Shown: positions 32,502 to 44,682 of the stretch, one piece after another
Position numbering within the stretch: position 1 is the first letter of the stretch
Layout: every line of letters begins with the position of its first letter
From: Doryteuthis pealeii
Lineage: Eukaryota; Mollusca; Cephalopoda; Myopsida; Loliginidae
NCBI GenBank assembly: GCA_023376005.1
Contig: CM042156.1
Location: 42,352,605-42,416,604, forward strand
Direction of reading: 5' to 3'
Length of the DNA stretch: 64,000 bases
Translations under genes and position numbers: made by a program
The notes under the pieces: model-generated
Told to the model about the DNA's origin: nothing
Databases searched by the model: none
What the model saw: only the letters and a program-made list of their open reading frames with translations

Positions 32502-32550
32502 ATATATATATAAGTGTGTGTGTGTATGTGTGTGTGTGTGTGTGTGTGTG
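32460..32550. repeat. (TA)n / (GT)n microsatellites
   Basis: Mirror of 21040-21130. A further GT run lies at 32981-33023, mirroring the CA run near 20550. Confidence 0.9.
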
Positions 32551-32977
32551 GTTGAAAATAGAGAGGAAATGCGGATAAAACAACACAACAACTACATTTA
32601 AATGATATTTCGCCTCAGTCTTTTGTGAAGCTTTTTCGAATTTATTCAAAGCCAAAATGGGTTCCGCAATCTACTTTTATGCTGAAATGGTAATTTTTGA
32701 AGGGGGTAGATGAAGGGGGTGTACATAGTGATAATATGAAAGGCAAAAGGAAAGGAAGATGGGAAGAGTTGGATGTGTGAGTGAGGAGGTGAAGAAAATA
32801 GGGTAATGGTTTTATTTGTGGGGTATGGTACTTTTTATAGGGTCATTTATTGCCATTGAAGGAATTTGATAGTCTGGTGGTAAGTTAGTGTGTTTGCCCG
32901 GGAAGGTTTATGAAATCTGGAGGATTTAAATATTTTTTTGTTTTGGGGTATTTTAGAGATTTTGGGATTTAAAAAAA

Positions 32978-33027
<50 letters not shown>

Positions 33028-33429
33028 GCGTGAGTGCACTATTGACTTAATTATTTTATTGGCTCTATTGTCACCTCTATGAACTCAGTCCCCCTCCCGG
33101 TCCTTTCTTGCACAATATCTGAGAAAGATACGAGAGCAATAATATTGTCAATGGTGGCAATTTGTTTTTCCCCTTGTTGACCAACCTTTGTGACTCACAT
33201 CTGAAAATAACTTCCTTTTGACTGAACTTTACAATTTAATCCGCCTATATTGGTCAAGTTCTCTGATCGTTGTCCATCGCACAAAGCAGGGGGGGGGGTT
33301 AGATGAGGGCAACGCCTGTTGTCCGCTAAATAACACAGCGCATCACCTCTAATTACCACCCGACTGTTTGAATTCCTTTGTCAGTAACTTAACGGGTAGA
33401 AACTGTTTTTTGGCCTTTTTTTGTGTCCC

Positions 33430-33556
33430 TGGATTTCACTTTTGAATCTACTTCTGTTTTCTTCTCCTTCTTCTTCTTTTTTAACTTTTTACATTTGTCT
33501 TTTTTTTCCTTCTTTCTTTCATTCATTTTTTCTTTCTTTTTGACTTTTCACATTTG

Positions 33557-33588
<32 letters not shown>

Positions 33589-35566
33589 TCCTTCTTTCTT
33601 TTTTCTTTCTTTCTTTTTGACTTTTCACATTTGTCTTTCTTTCTTTTTTTCCTTCTTTCATTCATTTTTTCTTTCTTTTGACTTTTCTCATTTGTCTTTC
33701 TTTCTTTCTTTCCTTCTTCTTTTTTCTTTTTTTTTTTTTTACTTTTCCCATTTGTCTTCTTTCTTTTTCTTCTTTTTGACTTTTCCATTTGTTTTCTTTC
33801 TTCCTTCTTTATTCATTTTTTTTCTTTCTTTTTGACTTTTCTCATTTGTCTTTCTTTCTTTCTTCCTTCTTTGTTTTTTACTTTTTTTTTTTTTACTTTT
33901 CCATTTGTCTTTCCTTCTTTCTTTCTTTTTCTTCTTTTTGACTTTTCACTTTGTCTTTCTTTTTTCTTTTTCTTTCTTTTTGACTTTTCACATTTGTCTT
34001 TTTTTTCTTTTTTCTTCTTTTTGACTTTTCACATTTTGTCTTTCTTTTTCTTTTTTTCTTTTTGACTTTTCACATTTGTCTTTCTTTTTTCTTTTTCTTT
34101 CTTTTTTTGACTTTTCACATTTGTCTTTCTTTTTCTTTTTCTTTCTTTTTGACTTTTCACATTTTGTCTTTCTTTTTTCTTTTTCTTTCTTTTTGACTTT
34201 CACTTTGTTTTTCTTCTTTCTTTTTCTTCTTTTGACTTTCATTTGTTTTCTTTTTTTCTTTTTCTTCTTTTTGACTTTCACATTGTCTTTCTTTTTTTCC
34301 TTTTCTTTCTTTTTGACTTTTCACATTTGTCTTTCTTTTTTTCTTTTTCTTTTTTTTCTTTTCACATTTGTCTTTCTTTTTTCTTTTTCTTTCTTTTGAC
34401 TTTTTCACATTTGTCTTTTTTTTTTCTTTTTCTTTCTTTTTGACTTTTCACATTTGTCTTTCTTTTTTTCTTTTTTTCTTTTGATTCACATTTGTCTTTC
34501 TTTTTTCTTTTCTTTCTTTTTGACTTTTCACATTTGTCTTTCTTTTTTTCTTTTTCTTTCTTTTTGACTTTCACATTTGTCTTTCTTTTTTTCTTTTCTT
34601 TTCTTTTTTGACTTTTCACATTTGGTCTTTCTTTTTTCTTTTTTCTCCTTTTCACATTTGTCTTTCTTTTTTTTTTTTTCTTTTTTTGACTTTTTTCTTT
34701 CTTTTTTTCTTTTTCTTTCTTTTGACTTTTCATTTGTCTTTCTTTTTTTCTTTTTCTTTCTTTTTGACTTTTCACATTTGTCTTTCTTTTTTCTTTTTTC
34801 CTTTCTTTTTGACTTTTCACATTTGTCTTTCTTTTTTTCCTTTTTATTTCATTTTTTTTTCTTTTTGATTTTTCTCTTTGTCTTTCTTTCTTTCTTTCCT
34901 TCTTTCCTTTTTTTTTGACTTTTCACATTTGTCTTTCTTTCTTTTTTTTCTTTTTTTTTGACTTTTCACGTTTGTCTTTCTTTCTTTCTTTCTTCTTTCT
35001 TTTTGACTTCTCTCATTTGTCTTTCCTTCTACACATTTTTCTTATTTTCTTTTCTTTCGTTTTTACTGCTCTCATTTGTCTTTCCTTTTATCTATCTATC
35101 GATCGATCGATCAATCGATCTATCTTTTCTTTTCTTTACTTTCTTTCCATTTGCATTTCCTATTTGCATTTCCTTCTACTTATCTTTTTCTCTCTTTTCT
35201 TTTTTTCATTCTTTCTTTTTTCTTTCTTTCTATTTGAATTTTCTAATTTGTCTTTCCTTCTATCTGCCATTCTGTTTCTGTTTCTGTTTCTTTTTCCTTC
35301 TTTTTTCCATTGACTATTCTCATTTGTCTTTCCTTCTAATCTATCTATCTATCTATCCATCCTTTTCTCTTTCTTTTTTGTTTTCTTTCTTTCTCGTTTG
35401 TATTTCCTTCTATATTTCTTTCTTCCTATATTTACTTTTTCTTTCTCTCTTTCTTCCTTTCGACTTGAATTTTCTTATTTATCTTCTCTTCTATCTCTCT
35501 TTCTGTCTCTCTTTATGTTCGTTTTCTTTATTTATATTTGACTTTTCTCATTTCTATTTCCTTTTA

Positions 35567-35600
<34 letters not shown>

Positions 35601-36030
35601 TTCTTTTTCTTTTCTTTTTCGTTCCTTTCTTTCTTTCTCTCTTTTTTTCTCTTTGAATGTTCTCATTTGTATTTCCTTTACTTTATTTTTCGTTCATTCC
35701 CTTTTCCTTTTCTCCTTTCCTCTTTATTTCAATTCTTGCTTTTCCTTTGACTTCATCCATTCGTTTTCTTCCTTCCTTCCTTCCTTCTTCCTCCTTCCTT
35801 ATTTTCTCTTTGACTCTCCATCCTTTTCTCTATTTCTTTCTTCTTTTTCATTCATTTCTCTCTTTCTTTTCTTTATCTGGACTTGACTTCTCTCGTTCGT
35901 TTTCCATTCTTAATTATTCCCTCATTCATTTCTTTTCTTTCATTCATCTTCTTTCATTCTTTTCTACCAATTTATCTTATTCTATTCCCTTTTCGAATTT
36001 CTTCTGTTTATTTCAATAATCCTTCTGCAT
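33430..36030. repeat. Polypyrimidine minisatellite block (mirror)
   Basis: Mirror of the polypurine block. Units are built on gacttttcacatttgtcttt with variable ctttctttttc runs, from 33480 to about 35000, then looser CTTT/ATCT-rich sequence. Phe/Ser/Leu-rich frames up to 232 codons are artefacts. Confidence 0.9.
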
Positions 36031-36153
36031 TTTAAATACTGATTTTTCTATATCATGCACCACGTACGTGTGTGTGTGTGCACACGAGCACAGGATAAAG
36101 GCTTCACAGACATACACATGCACACACACACACACACACACACACCATACTAT

Positions 36154-36191
<38 letters not shown>

Positions 36192-36279
36192 GTACAGGTT
36201 TATCAGCTCCTTATCTGAAGATGCTGCAACTTGTAGTTGAAATGAGTGAATTACATGAAGCGAATTTAACGTTTTTCCT

Positions 36280-36281
36280 TC

Positions 36282-36346
<65 letters not shown>

Positions 36347-36360
36347 TATATATATCCATA
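36280..36360. repeat. (TA)n microsatellite
   Basis: Mirror of 17253-17327. Further (TA)n tracts lie at 36547-36580 and 36608-36649. Confidence 0.9.
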
Positions 36361-36394
36361 AACACACACTCACATACACACTCACACGCACACA

Positions 36395-36515
36395 TGAGGT
36401 GAGGTAAAAGGAAAAAATGAACAAAAATGATGACTCAAACAAGTCCAATCATTTTTGCTCATTTTTCCTTTTTTACCTCATACTGTCGGATTTTACTCCT
36501 ACCTTCCTAGCTTCA
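36395..36515 (-). mobile_element. Short hairpin element (mirror of 17095-17212)
   Basis: gaggtaaaaggaaaaaatga at left faces tcatttttccttttttacctc at right around actcaaacaagtccaa. Confidence 0.6.
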
Positions 36516-36542
36516 CACATACACACACACACACACACACAT

Positions 36543-36582
<40 letters not shown>

Positions 36583-36604
36583 CCAATAATCCCAGAGTAG
36601 CCAT

Positions 36605-36653
<49 letters not shown>

Positions 36654-36695
36654 TGTCAAAGGTTACAAAGGTCACAACGAAGAAGCTTTAAACTA

Positions 36696-36941
36696 ATGAG
36701 TATATTCAATGCACCGTCACTGTTTTCAAATTACTCCTCGCCTTGCAAAATTGTTTCAAAGAACACCAAATTAAGAGATAGAACTCGAGCCTCTTCAGTT
36801 ATTGATTCAATTAAAAACTTGTGGCCTATCATTAACAGTGATGGACAACAATATTTTAAGCAAAGATCTTTGAGAAGCAATGAAAACTTCTCAAATGATG
36901 TTAAATCTGAAAACAAAAAAATAACAGAATCAAATGGATGA
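36696..36941 (+). CDS. Unrecognised 81-codon open frame, probably not a gene
   Basis: This is the only frame in the arms with mixed, non-repetitive composition: Ser/Asn/Lys-rich with an LWPIINSDGQQYF stretch near residues 43-55. No domain, signal peptide or splice structure is evident, and the mirror copy in arm A is frameshifted. It may be a fragment of a transposon protein or a chance frame. Confidence 0.15.
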   Translation: MSIFNAPSLFSNYSSPCKIVSKNTKLRDRTRASSVIDSIKNLWPIINSDGQQYFKQRSLRSNENFSNDVKSENKKITESNG

Positions 36942-37337
36942 AGACTGGTAGAGTCTATAAATGTTAATTATCCAGAATATAGTTAAATTATCACCCATTC
37001 GCTTTAATTATTCTGAAACTTTTTTCAGGTGTGGACAATCCCCAAAATTTGGGCTTCTTACCCATATTGGCAGAGTTATGTCGATTTTTTGCTCTTCAAA
37101 GTTGTTGGGGTTCGCGATAGGTTACCAAAAGTCGCCACTTTCAGACAGCCCTCAAATTTGGTGAGTTAAAAATCGACATAACTCAGGCAATTTTTGGAAA
37201 TTGGAAGCTGAAATTTTAGGACTGTCTGAGTTTGACATATTAATAATATAATATTTTTCATATTAACATACAAAATAATTATAGTTATTTAAATATATAC
37301 CTCAATATTTATTGAGGTATATTGTTTTAATCAATTA

Positions 37338-37588
37338 ACCCCTCCAACCCGAGCAGGATGCGACACAAGGTCAATTTTTAAGCGTAGTTTTCCTTCTCCA
37401 AGACTATTGCCATACCAAAGTTAAAGAGCTCGGTCTGCCCTACTATTTAATCCATAGCCGGAGGAGGGAATAGTTGGATTCATTTCTTTCCAGCGTTTAT
37501 GTGAAATAGAAACATCGTTCAGGATTTGAACCTCGGGTCGTCGTGTCTATTTCTTACGACGATAGCCACTATACTCCGAGCGCCTCTA
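37338..37588 (-). mobile_element. SINE, family A (mirror of copy 2)
   Basis: Starts acccctccaacccgagcagg and ends actccgagcgcctc. The B box region is ggatttgaacctcggg. Confidence 0.85.
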
Positions 37589-37899
37589 ACTCAAATATAT
37601 GTTGTGATTCACCCAGTTTAGTTTGGCTCAAGCATTGAGAATCAAATTTACGGGAGCGGGTCTGCTAGACTAAACCATCTTATTACGGGGGCACCCCGCT
37701 TTAATCAATATGTTAATATGTTTCTGTGGCTGATACTTTTTGAATTTATAAATAGATAAAAAAAAAATCTATATCAACTTATTTTGTTTGAAAAAGTAAA
37801 CTGAACGTCACCAAAAGAAGTCATCGATATTTTTAATTATAAACTGAAACTCACATGATCAGTTGTTTATTAATCAATTTTATATTAATATATATATAT

Positions 37900-37935
37900 A
37901 TTATATATATTATATATATTATGTGTGTGTGTGTG

Positions 37936-37974
<39 letters not shown>

Positions 37975-38060
37975 GCCTAGGAGGTAGGAGTAAAATCCGA
38001 CAATATGAGGTAAAAGGAAAAATGACAAATGATTGGACTTGTTTGACTTATCATTTTTTA
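37900..38060 (+). mobile_element. (TA)n(GT)n plus hairpin-family element (mirror of 15541-15722)
   Basis: A GT run, then gaagcctaggaggtaggag and gaggtaaaaggaaaaatg, ending cttgtttgactta. It is flanked by gaaactcacatgatcagttg on both sides (about 37845-37865 and 38070-38090). Confidence 0.55.
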
Positions 38061-38109
38061 ATTATAACTGAAACTCACATGATCAGTTGTTTAATTATAA
38101 ATTTAATTT

Positions 38110-38400
38110 TGGGAAGCAATGAATTGTATCATCATAATCTGACATCCACCTCTTGGGGTGGAGGTCAAGTGGCTTGCGGCCCCCCCCTGGACCGTTGATG
38201 TTAATTAACAGCGTTAAATCCAAGGGGGCATCCCGCCAGGTAACATCTGCCCCCTTGATTGTAAGGGGAGCAGGGCTGGGTTTATTACCCAGTGCCTGAG
38301 GTGCCCCCTTGAAGGGGAATGCCGACAGAATCAAACGTATTTTTTGGACCCGCACCCCATGAGCTTCGGTTTGTGGTGGTCTACATTATTAGGCCTTGTG
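38110..38400. other. GC-rich island (mirror of 15195-15480)
   Basis: The minus strand carries an 86-codon frame in this copy, but arm A breaks it by indels. The family is not recognised. Confidence 0.4.
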
Positions 38401-39109
38401 CCTGACCTGTTACGTGGATACGCGTTAAAATTCGCATAGTGTACGCACTGTTTTTCAAAACTGCAATCAGTTTTTCTTCTATCACGTCAAAGTTTTTTTT
38501 CTCTAACAAACTACTCCAAATTATGCAAAATTGCATCATTCTGTTTGTAAGTAATAGGATTTGGTTAACTGATTTGCGGTTTGATTTTTGTTTTATTTTG
38601 AAAATTTAGGAGAAATTTTTGTTTCAGTCTGATGAACTAGGTTGATTCCCAGTCAAGAACAAACATCAATCGCATTTGTGAAGCTAGTCTATTTTGCATA
38701 TTTTTAATTAAAAGTGTCGATTAAGACACGTCTTCGTCCCTTACAAAATGTGAAAGCAGTTGTTGAGAAATTTGATTAAAATTATACAATATTGAAAAAA
38801 TGATTTATCAAATCTATAGACCAATTAGATATACTACCACCCCCACCCCCAATCGGATAATAAAAAACATATCATCTATTATTAAAAGAATTAAAATAAA
38901 TCAAATTTAGGGTTAGGGTTATGTAGATTCGTATTCAATCAATTTCTCACATTCAAAATTGTGTACCAAATTAGCAATTGAATATTGAGTCTCTTCAAGT
39001 GGAAAGAGTATGCTTGCCTTGACAATCAGCATTCGAAATCAATGTTTTAACCCAGAGTTGAATACTGTCCCCTAAGCCGGTGAACACAGATGTATAAATA
39101 TCTATAGAG

Positions 39110-39384
39110 TTGTTTAACAAATATAGGATCCATGTGTGTGTGTAGCAAATATAAATTTGTGTATTTAACATATGTTGGTATTTATGTGTGTGTTAATATA
39201 ATGTATGTATATGTGGTGGTAACCAAAATATTAGATTCATATCTATGTGTGTGTAACAAATTATAAAGCCATGTGTGCTTAAGCAAATATAGATCTGTTT
39301 GTTGTGTGTGTGAAAGCGAATATAGATTTATAATGTAAATTGATCTATGTGCATTCATGTGTCACAAAATAGATTCATATGTTG

Positions 39385-39418
<34 letters not shown>

Positions 39419-39546
39419 GTAACAAATATAGAGCCATGTGTGGCTTAACAAATATAGATCTGTATGTGTGTGTGAAACGAATATAGATTTATATGTAGAT
39501 ATAGATCTATGTGCATTCACGTGTCACAAAAATGATTCATATGTGT

Positions 39547-39580
<34 letters not shown>

Positions 39581-39630
39581 TGTGTGTGTAACAAATAATG
39601 GATTCATGTGTGTCTGTCTTGTGTGTTTAT
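39110..39630. repeat. GT-rich minisatellite (mirror of 13995-14520)
   Basis: GT runs separated by taacaaatatagat modules. Confidence 0.85.
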
Positions 39631-39639
39631 TAGCATCAT

Positions 39640-39960
39640 CATCAGCGCCGTATCGGTAGACAGATGTCCATGACTCTCTCACGCCAACCGTCTCTATCTG
39701 TCACCGCCATGGGAGGTATCCGCGCAAGCATCCAGAATCCGCACAGAACAGGTTGATGTAGGTCTTTTGATTGGACGACCCATACCGGCGTGTCCATATG
39801 TACGTATCTACAAGAGAACTCACTTATTATTTCATCCTTACTTCTCCAGGCATGTCTTGTTTGTCTTACGTGAATGTTTGTGTGATAGGCGGCAAGTGGC
39901 CGTACAGCTGCTTTCTTATGAGGTGCTGCTTCCAAGATTTGTAAAGACAGCAGACAGAAT
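39640..39960 (-). pseudogene. Non-LTR retrotransposon ORF C-terminal fragment (mirror)
   Basis: On the minus strand a 97-codon frame contains TNIHVRQTRHAWRSKDEIIS and ends with MAVTDRDGWRERVMDI. The middle part is out of frame. The same insertion is at 13690-13990; the two copies break the frame at different places, pointing to indel errors on top of real decay. Confidence 0.6.
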
Positions 39961-39974
39961 TCTTAGAGCACAAA

Positions 39975-40235
39975 GTAACACCTAGTGGGAATCGAACTCA
40001 TTAATAGCCATGATCTAGTTTGGTTTTGGTTTGTTTGTTTTACGGCATATCACACCTCAGTGGGTCATTTAATGCCGATAACGTTTTGAAATAAATCATT
40101 CTTAATGGATAATACAATTGTTTTATAAATACATTTTTTTCTCCTTTAACCCTAGATGTGGAAGTCATGATCTAGGAGACCCACACCCTAAGCACTACCC
40201 ACCGACAGGACTCATGATATTTACACCAAAAGGTC
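39975..40235 (-). mobile_element. tRNA-like head split by family B SINE (mirror)
   Basis: Mirror of 13395-13690. The duplicated CATGATCTAG is at 40009-40018 and 40166-40175. The right arm preserves the 10-bp match exactly. Confidence 0.75.
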
Positions 40236-40796
40236 AAGGTTTATAGACACGTCAATTAGGATCAATGTCATAACAATATTATTGACCGATGTTCTTGCCA
40301 CTAAATCCAACGGACTTATGGGCAACTGTGAATACCGTCGTTTGCCAAACATAGTCGATGAGGACACATTTTGAAGGCGCCAAGGTCAAACGAACCGGCT
40401 TCAGCGGTCAGGAAATTGATTGACCGCTTTGCTCAACGGCCAACCGATTTTCAACCTTACTATACATACATGTATAAACACGTTGTATTACAAGCAGCGT
40501 GAGTACCAGTTGAGGGCATAGTAAAATCGCGTGTGTCTTGACGGCGCAATCAACTGTTAATTTTTATTTATAGCTGCAGCTCTAGATACATTGAAACCAA
40601 TTTCAGATGCAATTATATGAAAGTTCTTTGGTAACTGACATGGGTATACATGGACTTATGCCTGACTTGCGCGCAGTGAAATACGTATATGCGGGTGTAT
40701 CAAAAAAGTATTTTTGTTTCTTACAGTACTTTTACTTCAAAGATTATTTCCTGTACACATCTAAATATAATGATTCAAACACACACACAGATATAT

Positions 40797-40841
<45 letters not shown>

Positions 40842-40955
40842 ATAATAACACTGACTTTATCCGGTTAATGCTTGTATCAACCATCATATTGTTGATTAAC
40901 TCAATAATTTTATTTCCGGTAAGTCATTTCTTTATCATATTATATATATATATAT

Positions 40956-40989
<34 letters not shown>

Positions 40990-41149
40990 ATTGGAATCAT
41001 GATATTTATATATAATATATAATCGTATATATATTGTATATATATGAAATCATAATATTACATACATGTAATTATAAATTATTCTTTGTAGTAAAAAGGA
41101 CTGTAGAAAAAATATTTTTCACACACGCAAAACACACACACACACAAAC

Positions 41150-41183
<34 letters not shown>

Positions 41184-41239
41184 AAAAACAAACAAACACA
41201 ACACAAACAACACACACACACATACACACACATATATAT

Positions 41240-41410
41240 ATATAGTGTGTGGGGCTGAAAAGTTCATATGATGGCGTTATATCAGCCGCTGATGAACCAA
41301 TGAGATCCAAACACTGCAACAAAAGAAGCATGTGGGTCGCAAAAATAGACCTCATTTGGTCACAGCCCATCAGAGTATCTTGGTGAGCCGATAAACTTTT
41401 CAGTCGAATA
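41240..41410. mobile_element. Candidate mariner-type MITE (mirror of 12176-12360)
   Basis: Ends ggggctgaaaagttcatatg and cgataaacttttcag between TA tracts. It lacks the 14-bp segment seen in arm A, agreeing with arm C. Confidence 0.45.
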
Positions 41411-41417
41411 TATATAT

Positions 41418-41459
<42 letters not shown>

Positions 41460-41461
41460 CA

Positions 41462-41602
41462 GTCATCCACAAACACAGTGTTTCGACGTTTACCTCTCAT
41501 CAGTGCGGCTCGACTTTAACAGCTACTTCTAGCTGGGACCGATACCCGACTGATATTCGTCTGTCAAGCTCACTACCCACTCGGCCGTCGGCAACTGCAG
41601 TA
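41462..41602 (-). mobile_element. SINE, family C (copy B)
   Basis: Mirror of 11945-12090. It shares with arm C the variants agcttgac, gcactgatgagagg and gaaacactgtg on the minus strand, against arm A. Confidence 0.7.
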
Positions 41603-41767
41603 AGGGGCGAACAATTAATTTATACATACTTACGTAGATGTATGTTTACAATCACCAGAGAACTCAAGTCTGTAAACAATAGACGAGTAACGACTTACGC
41701 TAAACGGTGAAAGTTCAATTAACGTCTCCCCTAGAGAGCCTACCGGGTATTGGGAGCATATATATTA

Positions 41768-41855
41768 GTCATCTACACACACACAGTGTTTCGACTTTTA
41801 TGTCTCATCAGTGCGGCTCGACTTTAACAGCTATTCTAGCTGGGTATTGGTTTCT
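41768..41855 (-). mobile_element. 5'-truncated SINE, family C (mirror)
   Basis: Mirror of 11702-11795, with cagtgtttcgacttttatgt and ctcatcagtgcggctcgac. Confidence 0.7.
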
Positions 41856-42054
41856 TTTAAAATATTTATTTATCATATTTTATTTATTTAAAATTACCGG
41901 GTATTGGGAGCATATATTAGTCATTTGTTTGCGAGGGTCCTTAGTTCCCTTAGACACTTGCCAGGTCTTAGGGATCCCAGTTCTGCATTTTGGTGTCCGC
42001 CCGCAGATTACCAATCAACTTCGATTCACATGATGTCGATGTTATAATGCTCGC

Positions 42055-42087
<33 letters not shown>

Positions 42088-43090
42088 TATGCTTTCTTTT
42101 CTTCTTCTTTTTTTTTCTTTCTTTTTTTTGCTGTAGATAACAGACCAGATGTATTCCAGATTGTAATGGTAATTATATTGGCATAGTGTATCTTTGAAGA
42201 AGGGTAGGTATTTTAGAGTAACCCCTATGCGATTACTCGGAGCTGTCATTTTCCAAACTTTCTTGATACTTACAGAAAGGGTTCGAGAAAGGGTCATCTT
42301 CCTTCTTCATATTTATTAATAATCCATATAGAGAAAATGTATAATATATTAGAAACTATATTGTAATTCATGTGTTTCGAATTCAAAGAAGTATGGCACG
42401 CCTCTCAAAGTTAAAAAAAAAATACAAAAAATTAAATCGTTTACCTATCTCAACAGAATCTAACATAATTATATTTCATATTTTTAATAAAATATAACTA
42501 TGAATAATGAATATTTAAAAAATAAAATAAAATACGAATAACATTTATTGAATTATTTACTTAATAACACTATTTAAATAATAATGTTATTTGTTTTATT
42601 TTGAATTTTTTTTAAAAAAATGAACAACAATAGCGTTAACCTTTAATAACAGATTTCCCCTATAAATTTGAATAAATTTTGAATAAAAAAAAATAACAAC
42701 ACAAGTAAAACAGACAAATAAATTAATAAAACTATAATTGATAAATTTTTATTGCTAATAATTACTAAAAATTAATAATGCTTCAAGCTTGACAGCGGTT
42801 CAAAGTTGACAGTCATCGGAGACCCCCTGGCTCAAAGGAATGAAACTGGGGCAAAAATGTGAATTCCAGGGTCCTGGTGGTGAAAAACTAACCTACCTAT
42901 TTAAAGGCCAAATCAACAATCAGATGCGGAAACAAAACTAAAAAGGGAGGATATATTTATCACGAGTAATCAGTGAAACAATCTGATGTCCAAATCAGTA
43001 ATACAGATATTTCGGCTACTCATCCCGACTTTCAAGGTAGACAATTTGTGTTGTATCGTGGAGGTGGAATGATGCACAGAAGAAATTTAG

Positions 43091-43600
43091 GCTAATTTAT
43101 GAGGAAGTGCGTCCCGGTCTCCTGCCTCAGAAATTGCTACCCGGTGACTATTAAAATAACGTCCCCAGCTATGTCGTCTCGGTGATGTTACTTGAAAGAA
43201 AACAACCAGCTTAGGGCGTTACATGTATTTTTTGTCGTAATTCTTATTTATTATCGTAATTTGTTTAGAAATTTATTTATAGAATGTGTCGTAATTCTTG
43301 TTTATTTATAGAAATTTGTCGTAATTCTTGTTTAGATATGAAGATGGATATCTATCTATCTATCTATCTATCTACCTCACTTAGTTCATTTTTTACTTTG
43401 TTTTATATATCACTATCCACCATCTCCATTTGTTCATAAAAGAGAAGACCACCCCTCTAAAATACATTTAACGCCCTAAGTTGGTTATTTCTTTCAAGTA
43501 AAACCGCCGAGACGAACATAGCTGGGGACGTTATTTTAAATAGTCACTGGGTAGCAATTTCTGAGGCAGGAGACCGGGACGCACTTCCTCATAAATTACC
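43091..43600. mobile_element. Foldback MITE (copy B)
   Basis: Inverted copy of 9943-10457. The flanking 8-mers are AAATTTAG (43083-43090) and AAATTGAG (43601-43608), one mismatch apart. The mismatch and the altered TIR end (gctaatttatgagg) are shared with copy C, not copy A. Confidence 0.8.
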
Positions 43601-44607
43601 AAATTGAGTGCATAATATATTTATTTAGCACTAGTATCCAGTGCTAACGGATACATACAAAAACAGAACAATAAGTTACCAACAATTAACAAGACAAGAA
43701 ATAGAGGAGGGTCAAATGCGGTATAGCCAAACGCAGTAACTCAGTCCGAATATTAATCAGCTTATTAATCCACTGTTGAAGTCTTTTAATCATAGACTAT
43801 TTAGGGCTATGAGCCAGTCCATCTGGTAGCGTGCTGAGGGGTGCTAGCTTCTCTACAACAGTATGGAATAAGCATTATAAATGAATTTATTTTCGCTGAG
43901 TACGCCATTCTTCTTGCCTTGTTCAAAAATAAGCTAAGCTTAGTACATCACTACTCTCAACGCCAAGTGGTGCAGCCGTGCGGTAGTACTGACACTGCTA
44001 CAGCTTGGGAGAATTCTGGGGATCTGAGGAGTATGAAACACCCCTTCATAACCACTGCTTCCATGAACGACCAAAGAAAAAAAGACGGCAAGCAAGGAAA
44101 GAATGATATATAGAGATAACGTAGAGCCAAAGAAAGAAGCGACGTTTACGCTGGATTTGTTAACAACATTAAGCTTGACCCCTGATAGACCACTAAACAT
44201 AGCTTAGTGCGGTACAAAGTCATAGAGACTGAGATATAATGCGGAAAGATTATGTTTCGTATTTTTGCAGTGAGTCCGCCTTGAAAATTCAACATTCGAA
44301 ATCCTGTTTTACCTGTTTTCGAACATCGACGCTGGTATTGGAGAGAAGCAGGCAAACTGCGATTGTCTACTATCATTAGTCTACAACGATCTATTAAAGA
44401 TGATGATGAGGATGATGAGATTTACTGTATTCTGTCGCTCTAGTAGTTTGGAACACCCCTCCAGCAGCATTCAGTCTTTCTTCATTTGAAACCACCCTTC
44501 CTTCCCTTTGCGAGGACCCTTAGCTCTCCCAGTCGATTGTCAGATCTTCGGTTCCCCGTCCTGCATTTTCGAGGTCAGTCCGCAGCTCATCTAACAATAT
44601 ATCTCAG

Positions 44608-44682
44608 TTAATTAATCTTGATATTCATTGAGTGGGCAGATATGATCTCGTGCCTGTCTACATAAACCGCTGAACGAATGAA
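44608..44682. other. Asymmetric loop at the B/C turn
   Basis: Arm B continues about 70 bp further than arm C: sequence equivalent to 8852-8913 is present only on the B side, and arm C starts at atcaagattaattaactg (44683). Confidence 0.8.

Larger units (their letters stand above)
26893..44682. repeat. Giant palindrome, arm B (about 17.8 kb)
   Basis: The reverse complement of arm A, base for base apart from indels, up to ccgctgaacgaatgaa at 44667-44682, which pairs with 8852-8867. Its last 3.7 kb is also the reverse complement of arm C. Confidence 0.95.

Noticed and set aside
34958..35656. 232-codon Phe/Ser/Leu/Ile-rich frame that looks like a membrane protein
   Set aside because: Polypyrimidine repeat read in frame; hydrophobicity follows from TTT/CTT codons, and the mirror strand gives Lys-rich frames.
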